Both the position numbers and the translations under genes were made by a program. DNA of 46,645 bases from a virus: IMG/VR virus record IMGVR_UViG_3300043567_000778, positions 1 through 46,645 of that record. One strand, given 5' to 3'. The notes beneath the pieces were generated by a model, which saw nothing but the letters and a program-made list of their open reading frames with translations, was not told the DNA's origin and made no database searches. Below are positions 26,268 through 35,931 of the stretch, piece by piece; position 1 is the stretch's first letter; each line of letters starts with the position of its first letter.

Positions 26268-27376
26268 CCTACTCTACCGGCGCGAGTTCCTGTTGCAATC
26301 CAAGTAACATTTCCATTATTAACAATATAGTAACCAGCAAGTCCTCCACCAGAACCTGCAGATCCTGCTAATCCATTTGTATAAGTTCCATTTGCTCCAG
26401 TTGCTCCAGTAGAACCCGTTGATCCGGTAGTTCCCCAATCTCCGCCTATTCCTCCTGTTCCTCCTGTGCCGCCTGTGCCTGCATTTGTGCCGCCAGCAGA
26501 TCCAGCAGATCCCACAGAACCAGCAGCAGCAGAAACATCATATCCTCTACCCCTTCCACCAGCGCCGCCTGCACCACCAGCACCTCCGGAGGTATAATAA
26601 TAACTAACCATAGCACAAGCAGAGCAAGTGGATCTTGTAGTACAACACTCTCCTGCAGGATTCCAAGGAGGATAATAAGGTTCTCTAGTACCAGTACAAA
26701 GATTTGCTGCAGGGCAATATGAACTACAAGACCATGCTCCCGGTGGACATGTTTTATAAGTACCTCTACAAGCATCATTACAATTATAAACACCATCCCA
26801 AGAAGTTCCTGACGCAGAACCTATATTATAAGTAGTTACATAATCTGTTCCTTGTCCACCAGTGCCTCCAGTACCACCTAATCCTCCTCCTCCACCACCA
26901 GCATAAATGGTTCCTACATTATTAATAGAAATTCCTGCCCCAGCAAAAATCGCACTACCACCAGTTCCACTGTTTGCTGCTCCTCCAGCACCTTGTATAG
27001 ATCCATTATTATCTAATCTAAATGTTCCGCCAAATCCTGATGGAATATTTAAAGCATAATTTGAAGTATTTGTTGCTCCAACAGTAACTCCAGCATTAAT
27101 AACTAAACGCTTTGGTGCAGATGATGACCATTCCCCAGCAGTAAAATAACTTGATGCATTTACATTTGTGCTAGTTGATGTAATATACTTAACAATTTCA
27201 TTTACTGCACCATAAAAATCTGCAAGACTTATAATTCCACTAGTCGGAACATTTGTATTATTTGCTGGAACCAATCCACCGTTACGATAATACTCGTTAA
27301 TTCCAATTGGATTTGTACCACCAAATTCATTCTGAATATCTAAAAGACTAATAAGACCAGAAGATGGTAATACCAT
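26264..27376 (-). CDS. Glycine- and cysteine-rich virion protein, second candidate adhesin
   Basis: The protein has 370 residues. Two N-terminal repeats (PSSGLISLLDIQNEFGG, PTSGIISLADFYGAV) are typical of phage virion proteins. A beta region, GGGGGGLGGTGGTGG, an insert with ten cysteines (CSSYCPAANLC, CCTTRSTCSAC), GGAGGAGGRGRGYD, GGDWG and a hydrophobic end follow. The plan matches the 13499-14587 protein. It is translationally linked to the S74 fibre upstream (TAATG), which supports a role at that fibre's tip. Confidence 0.65.
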   Translation of the reverse strand: MVLPSSGLISLLDIQNEFGGTNPIGINEYYRNGGLVPANNTNVPTSGIISLADFYGAVNEIVKYITSTSTNVNASSYFTAGEWSSSAPKRLVINAGVTVGATNTSNYALNIPSGFGGTFRLDNNGSIQGAGGAANSGTGGSAIFAGAGISINNVGTIYAGGGGGGLGGTGGTGGQGTDYVTTYNIGSASGTSWDGVYNCNDACRGTYKTCPPGAWSCSSYCPAANLCTGTREPYYPPWNPAGECCTTRSTCSACAMVSYYYTSGGAGGAGGAGGRGRGYDVSAAAGSVGSAGSAGGTNAGTGGTGGTGGIGGDWGTTGSTGSTGATGANGTYTNGLAGSAGSGGGLAGYYIVNNGNVTWIATGTRAGRVG

Positions 27377-30093
27377 TATTCATTCTCCAAATCTTCTACT
27401 CTTTTTTGTAGATTTTCAATAATTTTTTGTTGATCTTTGATTGCCTCAATTAAAAGACCAACCATATTACCATAAGCAACTGTTTTCACCTCATCTATAG
27501 TTCCTTCTGGAGTTTCTGATTTAGTCAATTTAACAACTTCTGGAACTATTTTTTCAACTTCTTGAGCAATTACTCCCATTTGTATTCCATCATTAGGAAT
27601 ATCTTTTCTAATAAAAGTTACACCACGAAGTTTTAATACTTTATCCAAAGCACCTTGAATAGATTCAATATCTTTTTTTAATTTTATATCAGAATATGCA
27701 CTTACGTTTGCTGTTGCGACTAAATTGCCAGAAGCATCTAAAGTTAACAGTGTCGTATGAGTCCCAGATCCATTATGCTTATACCAATTATGTGCTTGTC
27801 CAGTAATTTGGTATAAACCACCAGCGGTTGCAGATGAATATACCCAAGAAGAACCATTATAATATTCATAGGTTGCCAAATGGGCATAGTCTCCACCAGA
27901 AGATAAATTTGCATTTCCAACTCTAAATGCAGTGGCAGATGTAATTAATCCAGCACTAAAGTTACCAGAAGAATCTCTAGCGACAATTGCACTTCCAGTG
28001 TTAGAACTTGTTGCCGTTGTGGCGGTATTGGGAATAGAAGTTAAAGAAGCACCAGAACCACTAAATGTGGTAGCAGTAATTGTACCAGCACTAAAGTTAC
28101 CAGAAGAATCTCTAGCGACAATTGTCGATGATGTATTAGAACTTGTTGCATTACTTGTGACAGTAAAAGTAGTTAAAGATGATCCATTATAAGTCGTTGA
28201 ACCAGAAAGACCTGTTCCTGATGTATTTAATGTTAGGGTATTTAAATTAGAACCAAGAGATACTCCAGAAATAGTTGGTGTTGCAAGATTTGCATTTGTA
28301 ATGCCAGCATTACCAGATAGATTTGAGTTAGTTAATCCAGTAATTGTATTAGAACCTGCAGAAATTATTTTATTAGTAAGTGTTGTTGAACCAGAACTTA
28401 CAAAAACATTAACCGCTCTTTGAGTTGATAAAAAATTATCAGATGGGTTTGCCCCACCCATTTGAGTATCATTTTCTACTCCAGTAATAACTAGATTTGT
28501 ATTTCCTGATGTAAAATTAATTCTATCAATTTGAGCAATTGGAATTGGTGTCGTAAACTGAACTTCTCCTGTTTGATTTTTAAGAATTACAAAATTTCCT
28601 ACCTTAAAATCTCCAAGCTCATTTGTTCCTGATGTATAAACTTGCCCATAATTTTCTTCAATTTGTTCATTTAAAACTCGGGTAAACCCCCCATTTTTTG
28701 GTAAAGCACTATAATCAGTTCCCGAACCTGCATACTCCCAAGTGTGACTTGAAGAATTTACTACAGATGGTCTTAATTGCCGAATACTTTTGCTTTGAAA
28801 TGATGAATAATTAGTGTAAGGACTTGAAAAATATTGGTCAAGACGAGGATATACTGCCACATCATACGCAGTTCTTGTTGTTCCTCCATAAGATATTGTT
28901 TTTGCATCAGAAACCTTACGAATTTGAAATTCTATAGAAGGATGTACAAATGGTGTTTCTGTAGATGCATATCCAATGCGAATTAAATTGTTAATTGATG
29001 GACTAATCAGAGAGTCCCCCGTGTTGTCATCAACTATGCCAATAATTGATTGTGATGCTGGAATAGTTGTTGCTGCGCCAGCAATTGTAATATAATTTGT
29101 GCTCCCAACACCCACAGCACTTGCACAAGAAAATGCAACTATACCAACATCTTGAGAATATGTTTTACTAACCGTTGAAAAACCGACAGATCTAAGAGCA
29201 TTAATACCAAAATTTGTAGCAGAATTTGTAACTGAAGCATATCCACCATTTTCACATAATATATTATCAGTATTAAAAATGCCAAAAACGTTAACGATCT
29301 GAGCATATGCACAATTATCGATATGTATCCCAATACCTGGTGTAATAATTGATAATAAAGCAAAAACCATAGATTCCAAATTGCCACCAACAGAATCCCC
29401 ACTAGAAATAGAATCTACGGCATTTCCATCAACATAAGCGAAAGAACCTCTTGGTGTTTGAGATTGTCCTTTAGTCCATTGACCCGCAACAATAGAGTAG
29501 GCATTTTTTCCACGTCCTCTTGTAGATATAAGAGAGCAATTTAAAGCGTATGGTGATTGATTAATAACTAATTTTTCCTCACTTTCATCATATGCTATAG
29601 CATATCTAAACGTAAAATTTCCACTTTCATTGTCTCTAAAGACAAGATTCATTAACATTACACCTTCTCTGACTTTAAAAAAGTCAACATCAGGATTAGA
29701 TGGTCTTAATATAACCGTTCTTAAACTGTCTCCGATTACTGCACAAAATGTCGGCAAAATAATCGGAGTGTCTTCTGTGTAATCTCCAGATGAAATATAA
29801 ATTGATTTTTTATCTGTAGGAGCAAATTGATTTCTAGCAATTTCTACTGCTTTTTTAAGAGTTTTAACTGGATCATCAGCACTTAATCCACCATTTGCAT
29901 CATCTCCAGCAGTAGAAACATAAATTCTATTTTTACTGGATGCTAAGAGACCTGCCGAAACACCTTCAAATCCAGGAACTGCACTTGTTATTATTTTGCT
30001 TGTGTTGATTTGTCCATAAATATCAACATCTTTAAATGCATTTATTTTTTCGTTGAAGTAAGATTCTTCATTAAAAACATTGATATTTGTCAT
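27376..30093 (-). CDS. Tail fibre/baseplate protein with S74 chaperone domain
   Basis: The protein has 905 residues. After a short N-terminal region, IYVSTAGDDANGGLSADDP with PVKTLKKAVEIARN is the opening of a pectate-lyase-like beta helix. The middle holds further helix rungs (ILCENGGYASVTNSATNFG). Residues about 610-720 have paired repeats (SNTGSAIVARDSSGNFSAG). The C-terminus is S74: SDIKLKKDIESIQGALDKVL, GVIAQEVEKIVPEVV, then a coiled coil. It shares fold plan with the giant 18124-23709 protein. The start overlaps the needle gene's stop. Confidence 0.85.
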   Translation of the reverse strand: MTNINVFNEESYFNEKINAFKDVDIYGQINTSKIITSAVPGFEGVSAGLLASSKNRIYVSTAGDDANGGLSADDPVKTLKKAVEIARNQFAPTDKKSIYISSGDYTEDTPIILPTFCAVIGDSLRTVILRPSNPDVDFFKVREGVMLMNLVFRDNESGNFTFRYAIAYDESEEKLVINQSPYALNCSLISTRGRGKNAYSIVAGQWTKGQSQTPRGSFAYVDGNAVDSISSGDSVGGNLESMVFALLSIITPGIGIHIDNCAYAQIVNVFGIFNTDNILCENGGYASVTNSATNFGINALRSVGFSTVSKTYSQDVGIVAFSCASAVGVGSTNYITIAGAATTIPASQSIIGIVDDNTGDSLISPSINNLIRIGYASTETPFVHPSIEFQIRKVSDAKTISYGGTTRTAYDVAVYPRLDQYFSSPYTNYSSFQSKSIRQLRPSVVNSSSHTWEYAGSGTDYSALPKNGGFTRVLNEQIEENYGQVYTSGTNELGDFKVGNFVILKNQTGEVQFTTPIPIAQIDRINFTSGNTNLVITGVENDTQMGGANPSDNFLSTQRAVNVFVSSGSTTLTNKIISAGSNTITGLTNSNLSGNAGITNANLATPTISGVSLGSNLNTLTLNTSGTGLSGSTTYNGSSLTTFTVTSNATSSNTSSTIVARDSSGNFSAGTITATTFSGSGASLTSIPNTATTATSSNTGSAIVARDSSGNFSAGLITSATAFRVGNANLSSGGDYAHLATYEYYNGSSWVYSSATAGGLYQITGQAHNWYKHNGSGTHTTLLTLDASGNLVATANVSAYSDIKLKKDIESIQGALDKVLKLRGVTFIRKDIPNDGIQMGVIAQEVEKIVPEVVKLTKSETPEGTIDEVKTVAYGNMVGLLIEAIKDQQKIIENLQKRVEDLENE

Positions 30094-30665
30094 GATATTC
30101 CATCAATTACAGTGTTAACAACATTACCAACAATTCCACTCACAGCATTCGTAATGAAGTCAGCGCCGACAAAACTTCCAGAAAAAATTCTGCTAGTAAA
30201 GTCAAGTCCAAGTAGAGAAGGTATGTTTCCGCTAGTTCCTTTTATATCAACTCTTTGACCATCTATCAGGATTCTACCAGCACCACTCTTCATAGTGATG
30301 TTTCTTCCTGCCTTAAACTGAATATCTTCTTCTGCCTCAATCATAATATTGGTCGCATATACGCGAACCATTCCATTTGCGGAAATAGAAACATTTCCAT
30401 TGTTTCCAATAATAACGACATCTTCTCTTCCTTCTGGATTTTTAGCACCACCAGAAATTTGAATTGTTTGGTCGTTATAAATTGAAAACAGTCCTCCACT
30501 ACTCAAACTAATCGAAGATTGATTATCTCCAGTATCAGTTACACCATAAATTTTATAGACATCAGTTCCACTCAATCCCATTTGAGGATTGGCAGTGTCA
30601 ATTCTAAAGTTTGGGTTAAAACTAATTAATTGTCTCTTAAAGACGTTTTTATTTCTTTCTGCCAT
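30090..30665 (-). CDS. Central needle (gp5 C-terminal-like beta-helix) protein
   Basis: The protein has 191 residues. Residues about 50-145 are short alternating strands (SISLSSGGLFSIYNDQTIQI, VVIIGNNGNVSISANGMVRV, IQFKAGRNITMKSGAGRILI), the pattern of the triple-stranded beta-helix at the gp5 C-terminus. It lies immediately downstream of the gp5-like gene. Inference: in this phage the membrane-piercing needle is a separate polypeptide trimer attached to gp5. A hydrophobic, Gly/Val/Ile-rich C-terminus follows. Confidence 0.75.
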   Translation of the reverse strand: MAERNKNVFKRQLISFNPNFRIDTANPQMGLSGTDVYKIYGVTDTGDNQSSISLSSGGLFSIYNDQTIQISGGAKNPEGREDVVIIGNNGNVSISANGMVRVYATNIMIEAEEDIQFKAGRNITMKSGAGRILIDGQRVDIKGTSGNIPSLLGLDFTSRIFSGSFVGADFITNAVSGIVGNVVNTVIDGIS

Positions 30666-30666
30666 T

Positions 30667-32670
30667 TTATATTGGGCAATCTATCGATGTTTGAACTTGT
30701 TGTGCAAATAGATTTGCAGAATTTGGTGAATTAGGATCTGCGTCTGGAGAAGCAGGAATGGGTCCAGTTTCTTTAAAAGCACCAACTACTGGGCGCAAGA
30801 TGGCACCAAATCCAGTATCTGATGCAATACTAATCACAGGTAGACTATCAACAATATTATTTAGAGGTGTGACTTGAGTGATACGACCATCTGTAATCTT
30901 ATAATTGTATTCGTTACCAAGATTATCAGTAATAACAGTTGTTAAATCATCATATCCACTTCCACCATCTTCAACCAAGACTCTCAATACAGAAAACTCT
31001 GCGATATTGCCAACAGAATAATTTTCACCTTCAGAAACCATATAAATTGATTCAACTTCTCCACTTTGATTAATCAGTGCTCTTGCTACAGCACCATATC
31101 CTTGATCATTATCATCCATAATTTCAACAAATGGTGGATAGGCATATCCAGATCCTGGATTTGTCAATTGCGCTCCAATAATACTTGCAGTTGTATTTCC
31201 ATCTGGATTTGTAACAAGATTCCCAAAGATTGGAATTGCTGATGCACCAGACCCACGCCCACCAAAGATATTAATTATTGGTGGATTTGCAACCGATAGA
31301 GCACCAGTGAAACACTGCTGCACAGAATTAATATCCACACCAGAACTAATAATGTTTGTAATATCTCTGATGTTTCCATAAGTATTGGCAAGAGAAGATG
31401 CTGTTGATGAAACTGAACCTGAAGGTCCAGCACCAACAGTCCATTCATTTACAAGACCTCTATAATTATCTAAACTTTGATTGCAGGCAAATCCTGCTCC
31501 AAATTCAGACAAAGCACCAATTCCTTCACGAAGAGTATTTCCAAGATTAAAACCTGAAAAGAATTGAAGTAACTTTGCAACTCCTGCTAAAGGACTTTCA
31601 AATAGTGTTTCAAGCACACCAATAATTGAATTCAATAACGTGCCAGCAAATTGGTCTGCTGCACAACTTACAAAGCGGTCTACATTATTGACTGTTGAGT
31701 TTAGAATGTCAAATACTAAACTCTTCATACTTTCAATTGTAGCACCAGCAATACAACCAAATGCTTCTTCAAGTGCCTTTACTGGTAAAACCATTGCTTC
31801 TTGTGCAGCAACACCGGCAAGATGTGCAGCAATTGGATTTCCGGTTGCAGCAAGCACTTGTGCAAAAACCAATTTATAAAGTAAGTCTAATCCCTGCTTT
31901 AAAAGATTGATGAGTTGGTCAATTAAGAAATTAAACATACCACCAATCAAATCATTACATAAGGTAACAATTTTATCTGCTGCTGAACGAATTGTTTGTG
32001 CGATTCTCTCTACATTTCCTTCAAGATTTCTTAACTTGCGAAGAAGATTTTTAACAATTGATTTGATTTTATCAACTCTCGTATTCTTAACAGTGTTTGC
32101 TAGTGGAATTTGATTTCCAATTGCAAAGTTTTCAGAGAAAACTTGATAACCAACTCTCTGTGCTATTGCTGCTGCTTGCTCTTCAGTAACACTTGGTGGA
32201 GATGGATTTGAATTTTCTTTTATTTCATTTGATTGAATTGGAGTGACTTTTGCCTTTTCAACTTTACTTGAATATCCAGTAAATGGAACAAATGGTGATT
32301 GATAAGTTTTTGAAGGAACAGAAAAAGTTCTACCAAATGTTGCTAGAATGACTGGGATTTGAGCATTATCACCATCCAAAAAGAATCCAAGAACAGTATC
32401 ACCTGGTTGTAATTGAACTCCAGTGGCAACGTTTGCTGCACCACTGCCTGAGGTAGTTGGAATTAAACACTGTGCCCAAGGCAAGTCCTTATTTGGAAGT
32501 TCTGCTTCACTATAAGGATGATATCCAATAATACGAACTTTGAATCTATTTCCCCAACCCTGACCATCTACCTGACCATTCATATCCTCGATAGGAGGAA
32601 TCTGACCAATCCACCAACGAAAACCATCTCTACCAATAAAATTACTTTTAAGAAGTGACTCGTCTATCAT
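30667..32670 (-). CDS. Baseplate hub protein gp5-like (OB-fold, no lysozyme domain)
   Basis: The protein has 667 residues. Residues about 14-115 (GFRWWIGQIPPIEDMNGQ, GWGNRFKVRIIGYHP, LPWAQCLIPTTSGSG, LQPGDTVLGFFLDGDN, PVILATFGRT) are the gp5 N-terminal OB fold that sits on the gp27 trimer. The middle is a long helical, Ala/Leu-rich region; the C-terminal third has Gly-rich strands (GSGYAYPPFVEI, GYGAVARAL). The T4 gp5 lysozyme domain is absent. Gene order gp27-gp5-needle supports the call. Confidence 0.85.
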   Translation of the reverse strand: MIDESLLKSNFIGRDGFRWWIGQIPPIEDMNGQVDGQGWGNRFKVRIIGYHPYSEAELPNKDLPWAQCLIPTTSGSGAANVATGVQLQPGDTVLGFFLDGDNAQIPVILATFGRTFSVPSKTYQSPFVPFTGYSSKVEKAKVTPIQSNEIKENSNPSPPSVTEEQAAAIAQRVGYQVFSENFAIGNQIPLANTVKNTRVDKIKSIVKNLLRKLRNLEGNVERIAQTIRSAADKIVTLCNDLIGGMFNFLIDQLINLLKQGLDLLYKLVFAQVLAATGNPIAAHLAGVAAQEAMVLPVKALEEAFGCIAGATIESMKSLVFDILNSTVNNVDRFVSCAADQFAGTLLNSIIGVLETLFESPLAGVAKLLQFFSGFNLGNTLREGIGALSEFGAGFACNQSLDNYRGLVNEWTVGAGPSGSVSSTASSLANTYGNIRDITNIISSGVDINSVQQCFTGALSVANPPIINIFGGRGSGASAIPIFGNLVTNPDGNTTASIIGAQLTNPGSGYAYPPFVEIMDDNDQGYGAVARALINQSGEVESIYMVSEGENYSVGNIAEFSVLRVLVEDGGSGYDDLTTVITDNLGNEYNYKITDGRITQVTPLNNIVDSLPVISIASDTGFGAILRPVVGAFKETGPIPASPDADPNSPNSANLFAQQVQTSIDCPI

Positions 32671-32673
32671 TTA

Positions 32674-34008
32674 TTATGCCTTCTTATTAATTCCAAAAGT
32701 GTCTCTAATCAATTTCATAGAAGTATATGAGCGATTTATATCAAAATGATGACACAATTCCTTAATCATATATAGACCACTTGTTTCAGTGTCATATTCT
32801 TTTGCATCGGATTGAGTAATCTTTGGAAATTTACATTCAATAATATCTCCAGCTCTTAGATTAGTATTTGAAGGGACAATAATACTTAAAGTTTGAGTAA
32901 AGAGAATATTATATCTCAACAATGATTGTGATTGATATAATGATTGGTCTGAATTAATTTCTGTTGAAGTTGCAGGATCTAATGTCCCAACATCATAAAC
33001 TGCGGTAATAATTCGAGTTGGGACATCTCCGAGTGTTAAATCAGACCCATCAGACAAAGGTGGAAGTTTGATTTGACCTCCAAGATTATTTGTTTTTCCT
33101 GCATATTTTTCGCGTTTAAAAATTCCATCCTCAGGTTTAGAGAAAGAAAAATCTAGTGGATTGAAAAACATTCTGTGACTTGCATAAGTTCCTAATCTAA
33201 GTTTTTCAATTAGATTTTGATTTTTCTCGACGTAGTAATTGAGAATATTAAAATCATTGTTTAGTTTTTTATCACTATCATCATAAGATTCTTGAGATTG
33301 TGTATAAGTGTAGATTGCCTTTGGACTTTGATCTAATAAATCATCAATTGATCTGAATTGAAATCCATCCTGAGTTTGATAAAACAAAAATCCTGCAGTT
33401 GCACTTCCTGATTTTTCCGGAACTCCCTTTGATGCTAACCAAACTAAAATTGTAAATGGTTTTCTTAAGTTTCCAATAAATCCATACTTATTTGAAGATT
33501 TATCTATTTTTCCTATTTTATTAGTTCTTAAATAGTCTCTTAAAATATTTTCTACAGAATCACTAATTCTAGTATCAACTTTAAACTTTTTACCAACTCT
33601 TACAGTTTCATTTGTAATCGCTTCTCTTGAAACTAAATGAAGTGTAAAACTTTCTCTATTTGATTCTGAAATTACATCAGTAATACTGGAAACATAAAAG
33701 TAATCTTCTACTCTTTTTGAAAAATCCAATCCCGGATTTGTTGATGAATTTCCTGCTATTTTCAAAGAGAGTCTTTCTCCACCCCTGAGAGGTAATCCAT
33801 TATAAATTGATTGCTTATCTCCATCTGGACTATCCTGAGAAGCGATAACATTTCCATTATCAACTATTTTAATTTTAGCAGTAATTGTAGGAGAAAATAC
33901 ATCCTCAAAATATTCAAAAAGAATTGCACCACCTATAAGTCCAACAGATCTAGATCTGTCATTTGATTCTAAAATTAATTCATCATATAAAGACTTTTTA
34001 ATTGACAT
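32674..34008 (-). CDS. Baseplate hub protein gp27-like
   Basis: The protein has 444 residues. It begins MSIKKSLYDELILESND and has the VgrG/gp27-type opening LIGGAILFEYFEDVFSPTIT. FTLHLVSREAITNE and a C-terminal barrel (LRAGDIIECKFPKI, SGLYMIKELCHHFD) follow. It would form the trimeric hub ring that carries gp5. It overlaps the next hub gene by one base (TAATG). Confidence 0.75.
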   Translation of the reverse strand: MSIKKSLYDELILESNDRSRSVGLIGGAILFEYFEDVFSPTITAKIKIVDNGNVIASQDSPDGDKQSIYNGLPLRGGERLSLKIAGNSSTNPGLDFSKRVEDYFYVSSITDVISESNRESFTLHLVSREAITNETVRVGKKFKVDTRISDSVENILRDYLRTNKIGKIDKSSNKYGFIGNLRKPFTILVWLASKGVPEKSGSATAGFLFYQTQDGFQFRSIDDLLDQSPKAIYTYTQSQESYDDSDKKLNNDFNILNYYVEKNQNLIEKLRLGTYASHRMFFNPLDFSFSKPEDGIFKREKYAGKTNNLGGQIKLPPLSDGSDLTLGDVPTRIITAVYDVGTLDPATSTEINSDQSLYQSQSLLRYNILFTQTLSIIVPSNTNLRAGDIIECKFPKITQSDAKEYDTETSGLYMIKELCHHFDINRSYTSMKLIRDTFGINKKA

Positions 34009-35930
34009 TATAGGTATGCTAAGTCGAGTAAGAGTTTATTCTTAATAAAGTTATTTAACAATTTAAATTCGCTTATTGTTGGTGTAACAGAAGGTTGCTG
34101 TTGCACTGGATAAGATACTTGAGGTTGTTGTGGTTGAGTATCATCAATGAAAAGTATTTGAGATCCTTTTCTTTCAGGAGTCATTTCAGCAGGTTGCTGT
34201 GGTTTTGGTTGTGCTGAGATTTGTGCTTGTTTGGAAGATCTAGGTTGCTGATTAGGATCTAATGGTTTAGGTGGAGTTCCCATTACTTTTCCACCTAAAG
34301 CAACATAATTTTGATAAACACCTGCAGGGTCTACTGGTCCAGAACTGCGTGATGGGTAATATTCAAAGTGTAAATGTGGTCCAGTAGCATTACCAATTCC
34401 AGGAGCACCCATTGCAGCAAGAGATGCAATTGTTTGTCCAGCACTAACTTTTTGTCCTGCCCTAACCCTAAAGTTATTAACATGGAGATATCTACTTTGT
34501 GTTCCATCATCATGGGTTATTAAAATTTGACCCATATTTCCACTACCTATATTTGCATATTCTACTGTCCCACCTTTTCTAATAATCACCGGTGCTCCAT
34601 CAACTTTTCCAGTTTTTGGTACAATATCTATTCCCAAATGTTGTCTTCCCCATCTCCAACCAAACCCAGAAGTTGTAAGCATTGGTGCTGGAGTTATTTG
34701 CACTGAGGAAGAAGGAGGAGGAGATGCTGGTGCTTGAGGAGTTGGAGGTGTAAAGGTAACAGGTGTTCTTTGTGCCTGTTTAATAATTGCAATTTCTTGT
34801 GAAGTTGCTTTTTTTAATCCTTCCCACTTACCAATTCCCCCAGTTTTTAACAAATAAATTCCCATTTTATCTTGATTTTCTGGACTAAACATATCAGTTG
34901 GTTTCAATCCAGCACCTTTCATTGCTCCTGGAAGAGTATTACCAATAATTTGATATCTTCCAGCAGCATGTATAAAACCCTGATCATTTGTTAATCTTCT
35001 GTTTTGTCTTGCAATAACCTCACCAATTGTCATGTCAGTAAGATTTTTTCCAACAATATCTTTTGATGTTTTACCACCTATAGTTGCTTTAGGTCGTTGT
35101 CCTTTACTATCTGGAATTGTTCCTTGATTCATTGCATTATATCCAGCACCAGCAGATTCATATTTTGAAATAATATCAAGTGCTTGTTTAGTAATTCCAG
35201 TTACTTGCGGACCTTCACCTCCTTGAGGAATTGGAGGAAACATTGTATCCGGACGTGTTTCTCCAAGTCCAGGTGCTTTTTCACCAGTTTCCAATGATTC
35301 TGTCAGTGGTGTTGTAAAAAGTTTAAATGTGTCTGTAATGTTAGTTCCTAAATCCTGAACGGCAAGATTTAGTTCTTCAAAAGATCTTGCAACGGTTCCT
35401 TCTCCAGCAAACTCATCAAAATCCAGACGAAGAACTGCATCAAAAGAATATTTTAAGGTATCTCCAAAATATTTGATTATATTTTGCATGTTATAGACCA
35501 TATTATACATAGATCTTCCAAAAGAATTAATCCTAGATATAAACTCCTGCCCCATGAAAATCCATGTTGGTAGATTTTCTACAATCCAACCAGCAAATGT
35601 AAATCCTAAAAATCCCAATATTCTACCTAAAGGTCCTTTTTCACTTCTAGATGAAAATGAAAGTCCTAATTGTGGGGACGATGATACTCTTGTCGATTCA
35701 ATTTGATCTTCAAGTTCTTGTCTTTTAGATGCTTCTTCTCTTCTAGAATTTAAAATATTAGATCTTGTAAATAATTCCCTTTTAACTCTAGTATTTGTCG
35801 CAACAATTCTTGAAATATTTTCTACAGAATTATTTACTGTCGATGTGCTTTTTTTAGTATCAGATAGTGTCTGAGAAATACTTTGAATGTTTATAGATGA
35901 TTTTCGAAGAGACTCTAATACAGTTGCCAT
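34008..35930 (-). CDS. Hub/tape-measure-type protein with muramidase-like and M23 peptidase domains
   Basis: The protein has 640 residues. The N-terminal coiled coil and hydrophobic segment (GRILGFLGFTFAGWIVENL, 102-120) resemble the neighbouring 534-residue protein. Residues about 245-388 look like a GH104/transglycosylase domain: Glu258 in KYESAGAGYNAM, AAGRYQIIGNTL and SPENQDKMGIYLL. Residues about 417-530 are an M23 metallopeptidase: H431-x3-D435 (RQHLGID), His483 and H519-x-H521 (PHLHFEYY). Inferred role: cutting peptidoglycan glycan and peptide bonds during DNA injection, replacing the lysozyme missing from gp5. A Pro/Gln-rich tail follows. Confidence 0.8.
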   Translation of the reverse strand: MATVLESLRKSSINIQSISQTLSDTKKSTSTVNNSVENISRIVATNTRVKRELFTRSNILNSRREEASKRQELEDQIESTRVSSSPQLGLSFSSRSEKGPLGRILGFLGFTFAGWIVENLPTWIFMGQEFISRINSFGRSMYNMVYNMQNIIKYFGDTLKYSFDAVLRLDFDEFAGEGTVARSFEELNLAVQDLGTNITDTFKLFTTPLTESLETGEKAPGLGETRPDTMFPPIPQGGEGPQVTGITKQALDIISKYESAGAGYNAMNQGTIPDSKGQRPKATIGGKTSKDIVGKNLTDMTIGEVIARQNRRLTNDQGFIHAAGRYQIIGNTLPGAMKGAGLKPTDMFSPENQDKMGIYLLKTGGIGKWEGLKKATSQEIAIIKQAQRTPVTFTPPTPQAPASPPPSSSVQITPAPMLTTSGFGWRWGRQHLGIDIVPKTGKVDGAPVIIRKGGTVEYANIGSGNMGQILITHDDGTQSRYLHVNNFRVRAGQKVSAGQTIASLAAMGAPGIGNATGPHLHFEYYPSRSSGPVDPAGVYQNYVALGGKVMGTPPKPLDPNQQPRSSKQAQISAQPKPQQPAEMTPERKGSQILFIDDTQPQQPQVSYPVQQQPSVTPTISEFKLLNNFIKNKLLLDLAYL

Positions 35931-35931
35931 A

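Noticed and set aside
30667-32670. Lysozyme activity in the gp5-like protein
   Set aside because: The OB fold is clear, but no muramidase catalytic motif is visible in the rest of the protein; the wall-cutting domains are in the 34008-35930 product.
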